Assembly: GCA_965231925.1 (NCBI GenBank)
Contig: OZ246894.1
Span: 2,914,001 to 2,978,000 of the forward strand
Source: Poriferisodalis sp965231925
GTDB lineage: Bacteria; Actinomycetota; Acidimicrobiia; Acidimicrobiales; Poriferisodalaceae
Direction of reading: 5' to 3'
Length of the DNA stretch: 64,000 nucleotides
How positions within the stretch are numbered: the first letter of the stretch is position 1; every line of letters starts with the position of its first letter. Position numbers and translations under genes: made by a program. Below are positions 34,880-44,576 of the stretch, in pieces. The notes beneath the pieces are model-generated. The model did no database searches. It was not told the origin of the DNA and saw only the letters and a program-made list of their open reading frames with translations.

Positions 34880-36040
34880 CTACAGCCCCAGTGCCGACTT
34901 CAATTCGTCGACGCGATCAAGACGTTCCCAGGGGAACGTTGCGCCATCGGGTTCCCGGCCGAAGTGGCCGTATGCGGCTGTGGTCTGGAAGATCGGCCGG
35001 CGCAGATTCAAGTCTCTCAGCAGCGCAGCGGGACGCAGGTCGAACACTTCGGTCACCGCTGAGGCAATGGCGTCAGGATCGACGGCCGACGTTCCGAACG
35101 TCTCGGTGAGCAGCGAGACCGGCTCGGCACGGCCGATGGCGTACGCCACCTGGATCTCGCAGCGGTCCGCTGCGCCGGCGGCCACGATGTTCTTCGCTGC
35201 CCAGCGAGCGCCGTATGCGGCCGACCGGTCGACCTTGGAAGGGTCCTTGCCGCTGAAGGCGCCACCGCCGTGACGTGCGTAGCCGCCATAGGTGTCGACG
35301 ATGATCTTGCGCCCGGTCAGCCCGGCGTCGGCGACGGGCCCGCCGCTGACGAAGCTGCCCGACGGGTTCACCAGCAGCTCGAATTTGTCGTCGGCGAATC
35401 GCGCGGGCAGTGTCGGAGCGATGACGTGCTCTGCCAGATCGGGGCGCATCATGGCGTCGATCTCGATCCCGTCGCGGTGCTGCGCCGACACGACAACCGT
35501 GCGGAGCGCGACCGGCTCGCCGTCTTGGTATTCGAAGCTCACCTGCGTCTTGCCGTCGGGGCGCAGGTACGGGATGCGGCCCGACCGGCGGGCTTCGGTG
35601 AGCTGCTCGGCCATGCGGTGCGCGACGTGAATCGGCAGCGGCATGAGCGCATCGGTTTCCCGGCAGGCGTAGCCGAACATCATTCCCTGATCGCCTGCAC
35701 CCTGGTCGTCGCCGCCGAACACACCCTGGGTGATCTCGGGGGACTGCTCGTCGAGAGCAATCATCACGCCGCAGGTGTTGCCGTCGAAGCCGAGCTCGCC
35801 GTGGTCGTAGCCGATGCCGACGATGGTGTCGCGCACCACGCGGGGGATGTCGACGTATGCCTTGGTGGACACCTCGCCTGCGACGACCACCAGACCGGTC
35901 GTGACCAGCGTCTCCACTGCCACTCTGGCCTCTTCGTCCTCGGCGATCAGCGCGTCCAGGATGGCGTCGGAGATCTGGTCGGCCATCTTGTCGGGATGGC
36001 CTTCAGTCACCGATTCTGAGGTGAAAGTCCACTGGCTCAC
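34880..36040 (-). CDS. metK: S-adenosylmethionine synthetase
   Basis: Makes AdoMet from methionine and ATP. 386 residues, starting GTG at 36040. Signatures: TEGHPDKMADQISDAILDA, GAGDQGMMFGYA near residue 115, and GGGAFSGKDPSKVDRSAAY near 260 (P-loop-like phosphate site). The 179-bp gap to priA and 149-bp gap to coaBC hold no recognised riboswitch. Confidence 0.98.
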   Translation of the reverse strand: MSQWTFTSESVTEGHPDKMADQISDAILDALIAEDEEARVAVETLVTTGLVVVAGEVSTKAYVDIPRVVRDTIVGIGYDHGELGFDGNTCGVMIALDEQSPEITQGVFGGDDQGAGDQGMMFGYACRETDALMPLPIHVAHRMAEQLTEARRSGRIPYLRPDGKTQVSFEYQDGEPVALRTVVVSAQHRDGIEIDAMMRPDLAEHVIAPTLPARFADDKFELLVNPSGSFVSGGPVADAGLTGRKIIVDTYGGYARHGGGAFSGKDPSKVDRSAAYGARWAAKNIVAAGAADRCEIQVAYAIGRAEPVSLLTETFGTSAVDPDAIASAVTEVFDLRPAALLRDLNLRRPIFQTTAAYGHFGREPDGATFPWERLDRVDELKSALGL

Positions 36041-36189
36041 CGTGGCTCCAGATTCGATCGTGTTCGGCCTGTCGGAGCTGCTGAGTGCAGCAGCGCGGCA
36101 AGGCTAGACGAATGAGGTCGCGACGCAGCAAAGGGCGTGCAGACCCACGCTGGCCGCGCCCTCGCGCTTGGACGCGGCAGATCGCAGAA

Positions 36190-37470
36190 CTACCGGCGCA
36201 GCTCGGCAACCGTGTCCAGCACGGCATCGGCGACCTCGCGCTTGGAGCAGATAGGCAGCGGGCTCACCGTTCCGTCGGCCAGCAGGATGGTGACGATGTT
36301 GGTGTCGTGCGCGAAACCGGCACCTGCCGCCGACACGTCGTTTGCGACCATGACATCGAGGTTCTTGCGCGCCAGTTTCTCAGCGGCGTTGTCGAGCACG
36401 TTCGCTGTCTCGGCGGCGAAGCCGACCAGCACCTGTCCGCGCGGCTTTGTGGCCCCGAGACCGGCGAGGATGTCGTTGGTGTGCTCGAGCACGATGGTCG
36501 GGGCATCGGCGCTCCCGGCAGGGCCGCTCTTCTTGATCTTGTCCGGCGCAACCTCGGCGGGTCGGAAATCGGCCACCGCTGCAGCCATGACGATCACGTC
36601 GGCGTCGGCGTGCGCGCCGGTGGCGGCCTCCATCTCAGCCGCAGACTCGACGCGAATCTCCTGAACTCCCTCAGGGGGCGGGAGCGAGGCGCTGGTGACC
36701 AGTGTGACCTCCGCGCCGCGGTCGCGGGCAGCGGTGGCAATGGCGTAGCCCTGCTTGCCCGAAGACCTGTTGCCGATGAACCGAACCGGGTCGATGGCCT
36801 CGCGAGTGCCGCCCGCTGTGACTGTCACGCTGACGCCTGCGAAGTCGCGGCGTGCGGGCATCGGCTCATCGGTGGGGTCACGTTCGGGAAGCCCGGCTAG
36901 TACCGCCCCGACGGCATCGAAGATCGCGGCCGGCTCGGCAAGGCGGCCTGTGCCGATGTCGCCACCGGCGAGACGGCCCGCCTCGGGCACCACGATGTGC
37001 ACTCCCCGGCCGCTCAGCACCTCGATGTTGTGCTGCACCGCGTCGTGCTCCCACATCTCGGTGTGCATGGCGGGGCAGACCACGACCGGTGCCCGTGTCG
37101 CGAGCAGCGCAGCGGTGAGCAAGCCGTCGGAGATGCCCGCCGCGTAGCTGCCGATGACTCGCGCCGTCGCTGGCGCCACGACCATCAGGTCGGCCGTCTG
37201 GCCCAGCGTGGTGTGCGGGATCGGATCGTCCTCACCGAAGATCGACGTCTTCACTCGCTCGCTGGCCAAGGCATCGAACGTGGCCCTGCCGACGAATCGC
37301 TGGGCCGCGGCGGTCATCACGGGGACGACGTGCGCACCGGCGTCCATCATCAGCCGGCACAGGAGCACGGCCTTGTAGGCAGCGATGCCGCCGCTGACGC
37401 CGAGCACCACACGGTGCCCGTCGAACGGCGACTGCGAAGCAGCCTGGGGTTGATCGGCAGAGTCCGTCAC
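36190..37470 (-). CDS. coaBC: Bifunctional phosphopantothenoylcysteine decarboxylase / synthetase
   Basis: Two middle steps of coenzyme A synthesis. 426 residues from GTG 37470; the ORF runs further upstream only through the rpoZ shadow. The N-terminal CoaC flavoprotein has VLGVSGGIAAYKAVLLCRLM, the HTTLGQTADLMVVAPATA active-site His region and VCPAMHTEMW. The C-terminal CoaB has VTAGGTREAIDPVRFIGNRS, MAAAVADFRP and DKIKK. Order rpoZ-coaBC-metK-priA is the conserved actinobacterial one. Confidence 0.96.
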   Translation of the reverse strand: MTDSADQPQAASQSPFDGHRVVLGVSGGIAAYKAVLLCRLMMDAGAHVVPVMTAAAQRFVGRATFDALASERVKTSIFGEDDPIPHTTLGQTADLMVVAPATARVIGSYAAGISDGLLTAALLATRAPVVVCPAMHTEMWEHDAVQHNIEVLSGRGVHIVVPEAGRLAGGDIGTGRLAEPAAIFDAVGAVLAGLPERDPTDEPMPARRDFAGVSVTVTAGGTREAIDPVRFIGNRSSGKQGYAIATAARDRGAEVTLVTSASLPPPEGVQEIRVESAAEMEAATGAHADADVIVMAAAVADFRPAEVAPDKIKKSGPAGSADAPTIVLEHTNDILAGLGATKPRGQVLVGFAAETANVLDNAAEKLARKNLDVMVANDVSAAGAGFAHDTNIVTILLADGTVSPLPICSKREVADAVLDTVAELRR

Positions 37471-37528
37471 TGCCGCGAAAGGGTACGCCCCCCTGCCGAA
37501 TCCCGACAGCGACAGACGCGGTCGCGAG

Positions 37529-37867
37529 CTAGTCCTCGAGTTCGGGGACGACTTCGAGCATGGCGGCGTCGGCCTCCGCCGCGGCGAGCGCTTCGGCTTC
37601 GAGCCGTGCTCGCTCTTCGGGGTCGAACCGCTCGAACGTGATCTTGTCGGCGTCGATTTCCTCGAACGCGATCGACAAGGGCTTGCGCGCAACCGAGGCA
37701 ACCTGCGGCGGCACGACGGAGCCGATGCCGCCGTCGAGCTGGTTGTAGTACGAGTTGATCTGCCGCGAGCGCATCGCAGCAAGGCTCACCAGCGTGAACT
37801 TCGAGTCGACCTTGGAAAGCAGGTCTTCGAGCCCCGGTGTGATCATGGTGTCGGTTGACTCAGTCAT
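37529..37867 (-). CDS. rpoZ: RNA polymerase omega subunit
   Basis: 112 residues. The conserved N-terminal block LLSKVDSKFTLVSLAAMRSR and INSYYNQL are present. The actinobacterial-type extension continues with KPLSIAFEEI and an acidic, Ala-rich tail. It promotes assembly of RNA polymerase. It normally follows gmk directly, but here a 4.6-kb subtilase gene lies between gmk and rpoZ. Confidence 0.95.
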   Translation of the reverse strand: MTESTDTMITPGLEDLLSKVDSKFTLVSLAAMRSRQINSYYNQLDGGIGSVVPPQVASVARKPLSIAFEEIDADKITFERFDPEERARLEAEALAAAEADAAMLEVVPELED

Positions 37868-38133
37868 CGTAGCGTGCAGGCTATCGAGGCCGCGACGCTG
37901 CTCCGACGCGCTCGCCGCAGCGAAGCCGCGCGTCGGTCTGCGCCAGCATCCCGCATCGACACGTGCCCGTGCTCCTCGATGCGACCGGCCGGCGGCGGGG
38001 CATGCCCTTCGCGATTCGGGCTACCTGGCCCCACGCGACGGTGCAGACCCCGATGGTTCATCATGGTCCAACCCTTCATAACGCTCCTCTCAGAACAGCG
38101 GCGTATTCCGCATCAATTGTCTGCATGGCGGAA
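37868..38133. other. Intergenic region upstream of rpoZ, with a weak hairpin
   Basis: No gene recognised. ATTCCGC near 38106 can pair with GCGGAAT near 38127 across a 14-16 nt loop, just past the stop of the subtilase gene; this could serve as its terminator. The rest must contain the rpoZ-coaBC promoter, which I cannot pinpoint. Confidence 0.4.
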
Positions 38134-41100
38134 TCACGAGATGCGAATCGATGGTGACTTATCAGAACATCCTGATTTGTTGCAAGCCGCAACACGGTAG
38201 TAGGTCGTGGCGAAACCAAACAGAAATATGCGATTTGGATCGCCGTCGTAGTAGCTGGTTCTTGGCCCGAAGATCACAGCATCCAGGTCGTCGCCCTCGA
38301 ATACGAGATGGTCGGTTCCGGACTGGTATACTTGATAGTAGGTAGCACTTGGCACCGGATTCCACCAGATCCTGGCATCATCGGTCTCGAGCCGAATGTC
38401 GACCTTCTCGCCGCCCAGTCCCTGCGGAATTGAAGGAATGGCCACTTCACCTTCGGCTTCGGTTATTCCACCGACTTGGTTGGAGAATTGCGAGCATTCC
38501 GACGCATTGCACGCCCGGGTCATATAGTAGTAGATAGTTTCAGGTTCCAGACCACTGTCTACATAGTGGCCCTGAGCTACGCTAGAATCAACTACCTGAA
38601 AATTATCTGTGTCATTGGTGCTACGACTCAGCTCATAATGCGTCACGTCATTGCGACATTTAATCCCATTACGACAAAATATATTGAGTCTCAGCGAGCT
38701 CGATGTCCCTCCGGCAACGGTTCCCACGATTGGGACAACCTCTGCAATACCGGATTCGGCGGTGCCGACGGTGACGGTCACCGCTAGGGAGCAGTTGTTG
38801 GTCGTGTCGGACTCGTCGGACACCGTGTCGACGCAGGCGCCGTAGTAGTAGGTACCTGCTGTGGACGGCGCAGTCACCCCGGCAGACTCAGCGCTGGTCG
38901 CCGACGCGTCGAGCCTGGACACTGTGTCGGTACCTGCTGGAGTGTCGGCGGTGGTGATGGTCGAATCGGCGGATCGGTAGTAGCGCAGCGTGGTGGACGC
39001 TGACCGGCCGCTGCCCTGGTTGCGCACAGTGGCATTCAATGTGAACGATGTCCCGGCGGTCGGGCTGGTGTCGGTCACGGTCGGGGTGTCCACCACCAGA
39101 TCCGGCGCGGACTCGTCGTCCTCGTCTTCGTCATCGGGCAGCGTTGTGCCGGGGCCAGCACCGGTCGGCGTCGCCGGGCTGCCGCCCGCCACCTGCGAGC
39201 AGCCAGAGCTGTTGCACGCCGCCACCCAGTAATAGTTGTCATCGGGATCAGGGCTCGTGTGGGTATAGGTCGTCGCCGTCACACTGCCCGCCAACAGCTC
39301 ACAGAACGACACCCCGCCGCCCGCGCCCACCGAACACCCCGACGAGAAGAAATCGTCGTAATACACCCGATAGAAGTCCGCGCCCGCCACCGCGTCCCAG
39401 CTCAACACAATCGACGAACCATCAAACGCATACCGCGCAACAGGTACAGCAGGTGCCGTGCCGATCGGCGTCGCCGGGCTGCCGCCCGCCACCTGCGAGC
39501 AGCCAGAGCTGTTGCACGCCGCCACCCAGTAATGGTTGTCGTCCGGATCAGGACTCGCATGCGTATAACTCGTCCCCGAAACATCGCCTGCCAATAGATC
39601 ACAGAAGCTCGCCCGGCCGTAGCGCACGGTGCACGACGACTCGAAGAAGCTGTCGTGATACACCCTGTAGTAATCGGCACCCGCCACCGCGTCCCAGCTC
39701 AATACAATTGACATACCTTCAAACGCATACCGCGGATTAGGCCCAGTAGGCACCGAGCCAACCGTCGTTGCCGGACGGTCGCTGTCGATCTCCGAGCAAC
39801 TGGAAGTGTTGCACGCCACAACCCAGTAATAATTCTTGTTGGGATCAGGATTCGTATGGATGTAGCTGATGCCCAAGACATTGCCTGCCAAGTCGTCGCA
39901 GAACGTTGCCCGACCCGAGCGCACATTGCACGACGACGCATGCGCATCGTCGTGATACACCTTGTAATAGTCGGCGTCCGCAACCGCGTCCCAGTTCAAC
40001 ACAATCGACGAACCCTGGAACGCATAACGTTGATTCGTCGGACTTGGCGGTGCCTCGGTCCTGTCGTCGGTAACGGTGACTCGGACATTCTGCGTCGATG
40101 TGAGCAGTCGTTCAGCGCTTCCCGACGTCGCAGTCAAGACGACCTCGTACACGTTGTCGCCGTTTTCATCATGTGGCGAGTCGTAGTCCGGAGCAGTGGT
40201 GAACGCCACATTGCCAACGGCATCGATCTCGAATGCTGCTCGGTCGGCGCCTGCGGTGATCCCGTAGGTGCTGACATGATCTTGAGGGTCGTCATCGACG
40301 GCGACCACCCTGAGGACGTGCGTGGTGTTCTCACGTACGCTCGCCGTGGTCGGACTCGTGAATCGTGGCGCGCTGTTGCTGACCGCAGGAGGAGCGGTCA
40401 CGTCGCCCACCGCAGCGCCCAGCGCCTTGATCGCAGCGTGCGGCTGAGCGATGCCCCAGCCGAATGCGTCGGTCCGCACGCCAGTCTGCGTGCTTTGGGG
40501 TTGTAAGGCCGTGGAGAGCAGGGCTTCGCGTATCTGTGCGGCAGTGGCCTGGGGATAGCGGGCCTTGAGATGCGCGGCGATACCGCTGATCATCGGTGCC
40601 GCCATCGACGTGCCGTTGTAGTTGTCGCCCGTGCAGCCTTCGGGAGGTTTGCAGGGCACCGTTGAGTAGATCTGCTGGCCCGGCGCGGCGATGTCGACCC
40701 AGCGATTGGCAGTGCTGAACGCTGCCCTCGTGCCGTCCTGCGCCGTGGCAGCAACCGAGATGACGTCGGGATGGCTCGCAGGAATCTCCTTGGCGTTGCG
40801 ATTGGCGAGGCGATCGCCTCGGTTGCCTGCCGCAGCGACCATCACCACATCGCTCGTCGCGGCCAAGTGGATGACGGTGTCCAGCGTCGTCGGGAACGGC
40901 TCCGTGCTACCGAGGGGGCGTCCGAATGACATGTTGATGACGTCGACCCCCTGCTCGACGGCCTTCTGGATGGCTTGTGCTGCCGATGAGACCTCCTGTG
41001 CGCACCCGCTGTCGATTGGCGCGTTGCCCAGCGGCAGCTTGATCGGCAGGAGGCTCGCCTGCGGTGCGATGCCCGCCAAGGCGATGCCATTGCCGGCCTC

Positions 41101-42732
41101 TGCGGCCACGATGCCCGAGACGTGGGTGCCGTGCGAGGAAAAATCGCGGCGGTGGCATGAGCTGCCCGTGGACACGACGCTGGCGACGAGGTCGGAGTGG
41201 CTGGCGTCGACGCCGGTGTCGATGACCGCCACGGTCACCTGAGCACCAGCGGGCCATCCATCCCACAACGCCTTTGCGTCGAACTCCGGCAAGAACCACT
41301 GCTGGCCGGCGTCGGGATCGCCGGTCGTGTAGTCGTAGGGCGCGCTGATCCCGAAGCGTGTGACGGGTAGATCGGCGGCGACCACGGCGGCGTCCTGCGC
41401 CAAGTCGCTGCGCGCCTCGGCCAAGGTCCGCCCCTCGAGCGGTTCGTACTCAATCAGGACGCAGCCGTTTCGGATGCTGACGACTTCAATGTGGTCTTCC
41501 AGCGACACAGGCGCCGCCGGGTCGGGACACCCCTCGGTGGCATCGAGTGCGCCGATCGATGACAGGAGGCCGTCGATTCGGCTGTAGTCCACGGTCTCGA
41601 GCGGGCTCGAAGCCGGCACAGCCCCGTCGGAGATGTAGCCGTTGACCGATGCCTGCGAGACCGCAGCATCGCCACCGAAGACTCGCAGCGCCACAGCGGC
41701 ATCACCGCTCGATGCAGCCGTCGCACGGGCTTCGGACAGGAAGTCGGCCGTCTCGGCGGGCATCTGGTCGCGGTCCGCCAGCAGCAACGGGGCGCACAGC
41801 CGGGCGAGCAGCGGACCTGCACTGAACGAGTCGAACGGAACCGTGGCACGCGCCACGCCCACCTGCCGCGAGGTGAAGCAGTCCTTGCCGTAACTGCCCA
41901 CAGCAAGTCTCGCAGCCTTCGCTGCTGTGTCATACCTGGTCGCGCCAGCAAGTCGCGTCACCTCGATTCCCAGAGATGTCAGAGAATCTTCGACATCGCC
42001 GTGCAGCGCGGCACGGCCGCCCATCATCACGACGTGGCGGACGCTGGCGCTGCGCAGGTAGTCAGAAACGTCCGGATGAAGCCTCGCCTGCGGTGTAAGC
42101 AGCACGGGGTGCGGGCCGCGTGCCGCAAATGCGCCGGCGACCAGGGCATCGGCAAACACCTCGCCGCTGGCGACGATCACGGTCCCCCCCTTGTCGCCCA
42201 TATCGCCGGGCTGGCCGAGACGCCGCGCTGCCGCGACGCTGATCTCGTAGTGGTCCGAACCAGCAATCCGCTCCACCGCGATTCCCTGCCCCTTGAGCTC
42301 AGATTCGATCTCGGCGCCTACCCCGTCAGATGCGCTGGCTGCGCCGATGATCAGGGCACGCGACACCCCTGTGCGCTGCAAGAACGCCTTGGCGTCGGCG
42401 CGCAACGTGTCGGGTGGTGTTGCCAGCACTGCGGTTCTCAAAGACCCAGCCAATGGCGCCGCCACGACGGCGTCGGTCCAGCTCTGGCCCGAGACCATGA
42501 TGATGGAGTCGAGCGTCCCGCCCGCGTGGGCCGCGACTGCCTCGGCTGCGATCAACGATGTCGCGTAACGGTCCGCGCCCCCATAGCGCGTCACATCAAC
42601 CTCGGCGAGCTGTTCAGCCGCACCAGCCGCCGAAATGGGTGCGAGCAGGCCGCCCGCTGCGACCACAACGGCGATCAACACCATCGTCGGCCATTGAGCG
42701 GATTGGTTCATGTTCTTACACCATCTACGCAT
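38134..42732 (-). CDS. Surface-anchored subtilase (S8) with CWB2, cadherin-like, Fn3-like and CARDB domains
   Basis: 1532 residues; M1 keeps the basic n-region (RRWCK) of the signal peptide, and M8 is an alternative. Order: signal peptide (VLIAVVVAAGGLLAP); three CWB2 units from RYGGADRYATS to about 330; S8 protease with VAVIDTGVDASHSD (Asp ~504), SSHGTHVSGIVA (His ~536) and NGTSMAAPMISG (Ser ~709); a cadherin-like segment; three ~100-residue Fn3-like repeats (WDAVAGADYYRVYH); an acidic linker; a CARDB-type domain (TLNATVRNQGSG); two further Fn3-like units. The catalytic triad is complete, so an active wall-attached protease is likely. It separates gmk from rpoZ. Confidence 0.93.
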   Translation of the reverse strand: MRRWCKNMNQSAQWPTMVLIAVVVAAGGLLAPISAAGAAEQLAEVDVTRYGGADRYATSLIAAEAVAAHAGGTLDSIIMVSGQSWTDAVVAAPLAGSLRTAVLATPPDTLRADAKAFLQRTGVSRALIIGAASASDGVGAEIESELKGQGIAVERIAGSDHYEISVAAARRLGQPGDMGDKGGTVIVASGEVFADALVAGAFAARGPHPVLLTPQARLHPDVSDYLRSASVRHVVMMGGRAALHGDVEDSLTSLGIEVTRLAGATRYDTAAKAARLAVGSYGKDCFTSRQVGVARATVPFDSFSAGPLLARLCAPLLLADRDQMPAETADFLSEARATAASSGDAAVALRVFGGDAAVSQASVNGYISDGAVPASSPLETVDYSRIDGLLSSIGALDATEGCPDPAAPVSLEDHIEVVSIRNGCVLIEYEPLEGRTLAEARSDLAQDAAVVAADLPVTRFGISAPYDYTTGDPDAGQQWFLPEFDAKALWDGWPAGAQVTVAVIDTGVDASHSDLVASVVSTGSSCHRRDFSSHGTHVSGIVAAEAGNGIALAGIAPQASLLPIKLPLGNAPIDSGCAQEVSSAAQAIQKAVEQGVDVINMSFGRPLGSTEPFPTTLDTVIHLAATSDVVMVAAAGNRGDRLANRNAKEIPASHPDVISVAATAQDGTRAAFSTANRWVDIAAPGQQIYSTVPCKPPEGCTGDNYNGTSMAAPMISGIAAHLKARYPQATAAQIREALLSTALQPQSTQTGVRTDAFGWGIAQPHAAIKALGAAVGDVTAPPAVSNSAPRFTSPTTASVRENTTHVLRVVAVDDDPQDHVSTYGITAGADRAAFEIDAVGNVAFTTAPDYDSPHDENGDNVYEVVLTATSGSAERLLTSTQNVRVTVTDDRTEAPPSPTNQRYAFQGSSIVLNWDAVADADYYKVYHDDAHASSCNVRSGRATFCDDLAGNVLGISYIHTNPDPNKNYYWVVACNTSSCSEIDSDRPATTVGSVPTGPNPRYAFEGMSIVLSWDAVAGADYYRVYHDSFFESSCTVRYGRASFCDLLAGDVSGTSYTHASPDPDDNHYWVAACNSSGCSQVAGGSPATPIGTAPAVPVARYAFDGSSIVLSWDAVAGADFYRVYYDDFFSSGCSVGAGGGVSFCELLAGSVTATTYTHTSPDPDDNYYWVAACNSSGCSQVAGGSPATPTGAGPGTTLPDDEDEDDESAPDLVVDTPTVTDTSPTAGTSFTLNATVRNQGSGRSASTTLRYYRSADSTITTADTPAGTDTVSRLDASATSAESAGVTAPSTAGTYYYGACVDTVSDESDTTNNCSLAVTVTVGTAESGIAEVVPIVGTVAGGTSSSLRLNIFCRNGIKCRNDVTHYELSRSTNDTDNFQVVDSSVAQGHYVDSGLEPETIYYYMTRACNASECSQFSNQVGGITEAEGEVAIPSIPQGLGGEKVDIRLETDDARIWWNPVPSATYYQVYQSGTDHLVFEGDDLDAVIFGPRTSYYDGDPNRIFLFGFATTYYRVAACNKSGCSDKSPSIRIS
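39161..40060 (-). repeat. Three 300-bp in-frame repeats within the subtilase gene
   Basis: Units at about 39161-39460, 39461-39760 and 39761-40060 encode the three Fn3-like domains. The first two are almost identical over their first 70 bases (for example 39167-39232 and 39467-39532). The third is clearly diverged. Period is exactly 300 bp, that is 100 residues. Confidence 0.85.
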
Positions 42733-42842
42733 ATCTGCATGAAGTTAGCGAGCACGTGGACAGCAGAGACTCCCGGCTGCCGCTCAAGGGCCGCTCGGGC
42801 CACGACTGCTGGGGCCACGGCTGTGCAATCCGGGACGAGCCG

Positions 42843-43439
42843 CTAGGTGCGATGCGTGCGGGTGTGGTCGACGAATGCGGCGATCTCGCCCACCGTGCTG
42901 GAGATGTCGCGGTTGACCACGATGAGGTCGGCCATCCGGTAGCCGACCGGCAGCTCCTCGTCTGCCTTGGCGAGCCGGCGTGCGACTTCTTCGTCGGGGT
43001 CGCCCCGCCGGCGCATGCGCCGTTCCTGCTCGGCCCGGCTCGGCGGCAGCACCATGATCACCAGCGCGCTGGGGTCGCGGTCGCGCACCGAGACAGCACC
43101 CTGCACGTCGATCTCGAGCACGAGATCCTTCTCGAGGTCGGGCGGCGGCATCGGTGTTCCGTAGCGGTGCTCGAAGAAGTCGGCCCACTCCAGGAACCCG
43201 CCTGCGGTGATCCGGGCGTCGAACTCCTCGGCGGTCACGAACGTGTACGCCTCGGCTAGCTCCCCGACACGACGGGGTCGGGTCGTCCAGGACCGGCTCA
43301 ACAGCAACGTGGGATCGGTTGCCACCAACTCGGCCACGATCGTGCCCTTGCCGGCCCCGCCCGGTCCGCACACCACGTAGAGGGTCACCCCCCAAGACGC
43401 GACGGGACTCGCAGCGCCGCTGGGCGCCGGGTCGGTCAT
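42843..43439 (-). CDS. gmk: Guanylate kinase
   Basis: Phosphorylates GMP to GDP. 198 residues. P-loop GPGGAGKGT (the more common form has Ser at the third position), SWTTRPRRVGE for GMP binding, LEIDVQGAVSVR, and a lid region with RMRRRG. It follows mihF at an 11-bp spacing, the standard actinobacterial pair. Confidence 0.96.
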   Translation of the reverse strand: MTDPAPSGAASPVASWGVTLYVVCGPGGAGKGTIVAELVATDPTLLLSRSWTTRPRRVGELAEAYTFVTAEEFDARITAGGFLEWADFFEHRYGTPMPPPDLEKDLVLEIDVQGAVSVRDRDPSALVIMVLPPSRAEQERRMRRRGDPDEEVARRLAKADEELPVGYRMADLIVVNRDISSTVGEIAAFVDHTRTHRT

Positions 43440-43449
43440 GGGACTGTAT

Positions 43450-43785
43450 TCACGCGCCTGAGGCGGAATCCTGTGCGAAATGCTCGCTCAAACGGCGCCG
43501 CTGCGTCTCGCCGAGACCTCGCAGTCGCCGATTGTCGGCGATGCCAATCTCGGCCATCAGGCGGCGGGCCTTGACTTTGCCGAGACCCGGCATCGACTCC
43601 AAGGCAGCCAGTGCCTTGAGCTTGCCGACATTCTCGACACTGTCTGCTTCGGCCAGCAACTCGTCGAAGGTGAGCAGGCCCATCTTCAACCGGTGCTTCA
43701 CGTTTGCGCGGACCTCGCGGGCTTCCTTGGCCTTGGCCAGCGCCTCGGCACGCTGCTCGTCACTCAGTTCAGGCAGCGGACTCAT
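43450..43785 (-). CDS. mihF: Integration host factor, actinobacterial type (mIHF)
   Basis: Nucleoid-associated DNA-binding protein found in actinobacteria. 111 residues: a long N-terminal helix (EALAKAKEAREVRANVKHRL), then the helix-two-turn-helix block LESMPGLGKVKARRLMAEIG that contacts DNA. Start ATG 43785. It leads the mihF-gmk operon; the Tad locus separates it from pyrF, its usual upstream neighbour. Confidence 0.96.
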   Translation of the reverse strand: MSPLPELSDEQRAEALAKAKEAREVRANVKHRLKMGLLTFDELLAEADSVENVGKLKALAALESMPGLGKVKARRLMAEIGIADNRRLRGLGETQRRRLSEHFAQDSASGA

Positions 43786-44075
43786 TGCGCCAAACCCTAC
43801 TCTCGACGCACGCGGCTACGCGCTCCGAGAGCGCTGGAAGGCTCTCGACCGACTGCCTCGCCGACATCGACCGCCGCGACGCGCTCGGCGGGCGCTGGCA
43901 GGCTGCACACTGTCAGCGTGTGCGGTTCTTGCCGACGGCCCCTTGCTGAGAGCGTCCGGTTTCACTGGTGCGCCAGCACGTCGGCGTTCGCCGTCGCCCA
44001 AGACAGGCCAGGACGCGGCTGCCGTCGCTGGCCGCATCGGCGCAGCAGCACTTCAGCGCCCGCGCCGGGGGCCGA
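43786..44075. promoter_or_regulatory. Divergent intergenic region between mihF and prepilin peptidase
   Basis: About 290 bp between oppositely directed starts, so it must hold both promoters. No clear motif or inverted repeat was seen. Confidence 0.35.
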
Positions 44076-44576
44076 GTGACCGGCGCTCACTGGGTGGGCA
44101 CGACTGCTGTTTGGACCGCGGCAGGCATCTGGGCGCTCCTGGCCCTGCACGCCACCGTCACCGACATCGGTCAGCGAGTCATCTCGCGGCGCTCTTGCTG
44201 GGCGGCGGCCGGACTCATCGCCATTCTGCTCGCCGCTGCGGCCGTCGCCGAGGCGCAGACGGGACACCTGCTGCTCGTCGCCGCAGGTGCGGCGGGCGTG
44301 CTGATCGCTGGAGAGGTCCTGTATCGCGCCAATCCCGATGCCATCGGCTACGGCGATATCCGGCTCATCAATGCCAGCAGCATCCTCACAGCGTGGTGGG
44401 GGCCGCAATGGCCTTGGTGGGCGCTTGCGGTCGGGGCCGTAATCTCGGTGCCGCAGGCATTGCGCGCCCGAGTCCGCCACGGGAGCAGCGCCACCATCGC
44501 CTGGGCACCCGCACTCTGTGCCGGCACCGCGCTCATCATCGCCAACCGACTCGCAGTCCACGGCCCCGTGCCGTGA
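44076..44576 (+). CDS. Prepilin peptidase (A24/TadV-like), minimal form
   Basis: 166 residues from GTG 44076, preceded by GGGGG. Several membrane segments (WTAAGIWALLALHATVT, GLIAILLAAAAVAEA, LLVAAGAAGVLIAG). The first catalytic Asp is in ATVTDIGQRVIS and the second in GYGDIRLIN, a GxGD motif. There is no N-terminal methyltransferase domain, as in TadV/CpaA-type enzymes. It would process the Flp-type pilins encoded downstream. A diverged copy of its 3' end lies at 45.8 kb. Confidence 0.8.
   Translation: MTGAHWVGTTAVWTAAGIWALLALHATVTDIGQRVISRRSCWAAAGLIAILLAAAAVAEAQTGHLLLVAAGAAGVLIAGEVLYRANPDAIGYGDIRLINASSILTAWWGPQWPWWALAVGAVISVPQALRARVRHGSSATIAWAPALCAGTALIIANRLAVHGPVP

Noticed and set aside
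36041..36189. SAM riboswitch upstream of metK
   Set aside because: No conserved helix or core sequence of a known SAM class could be picked out.
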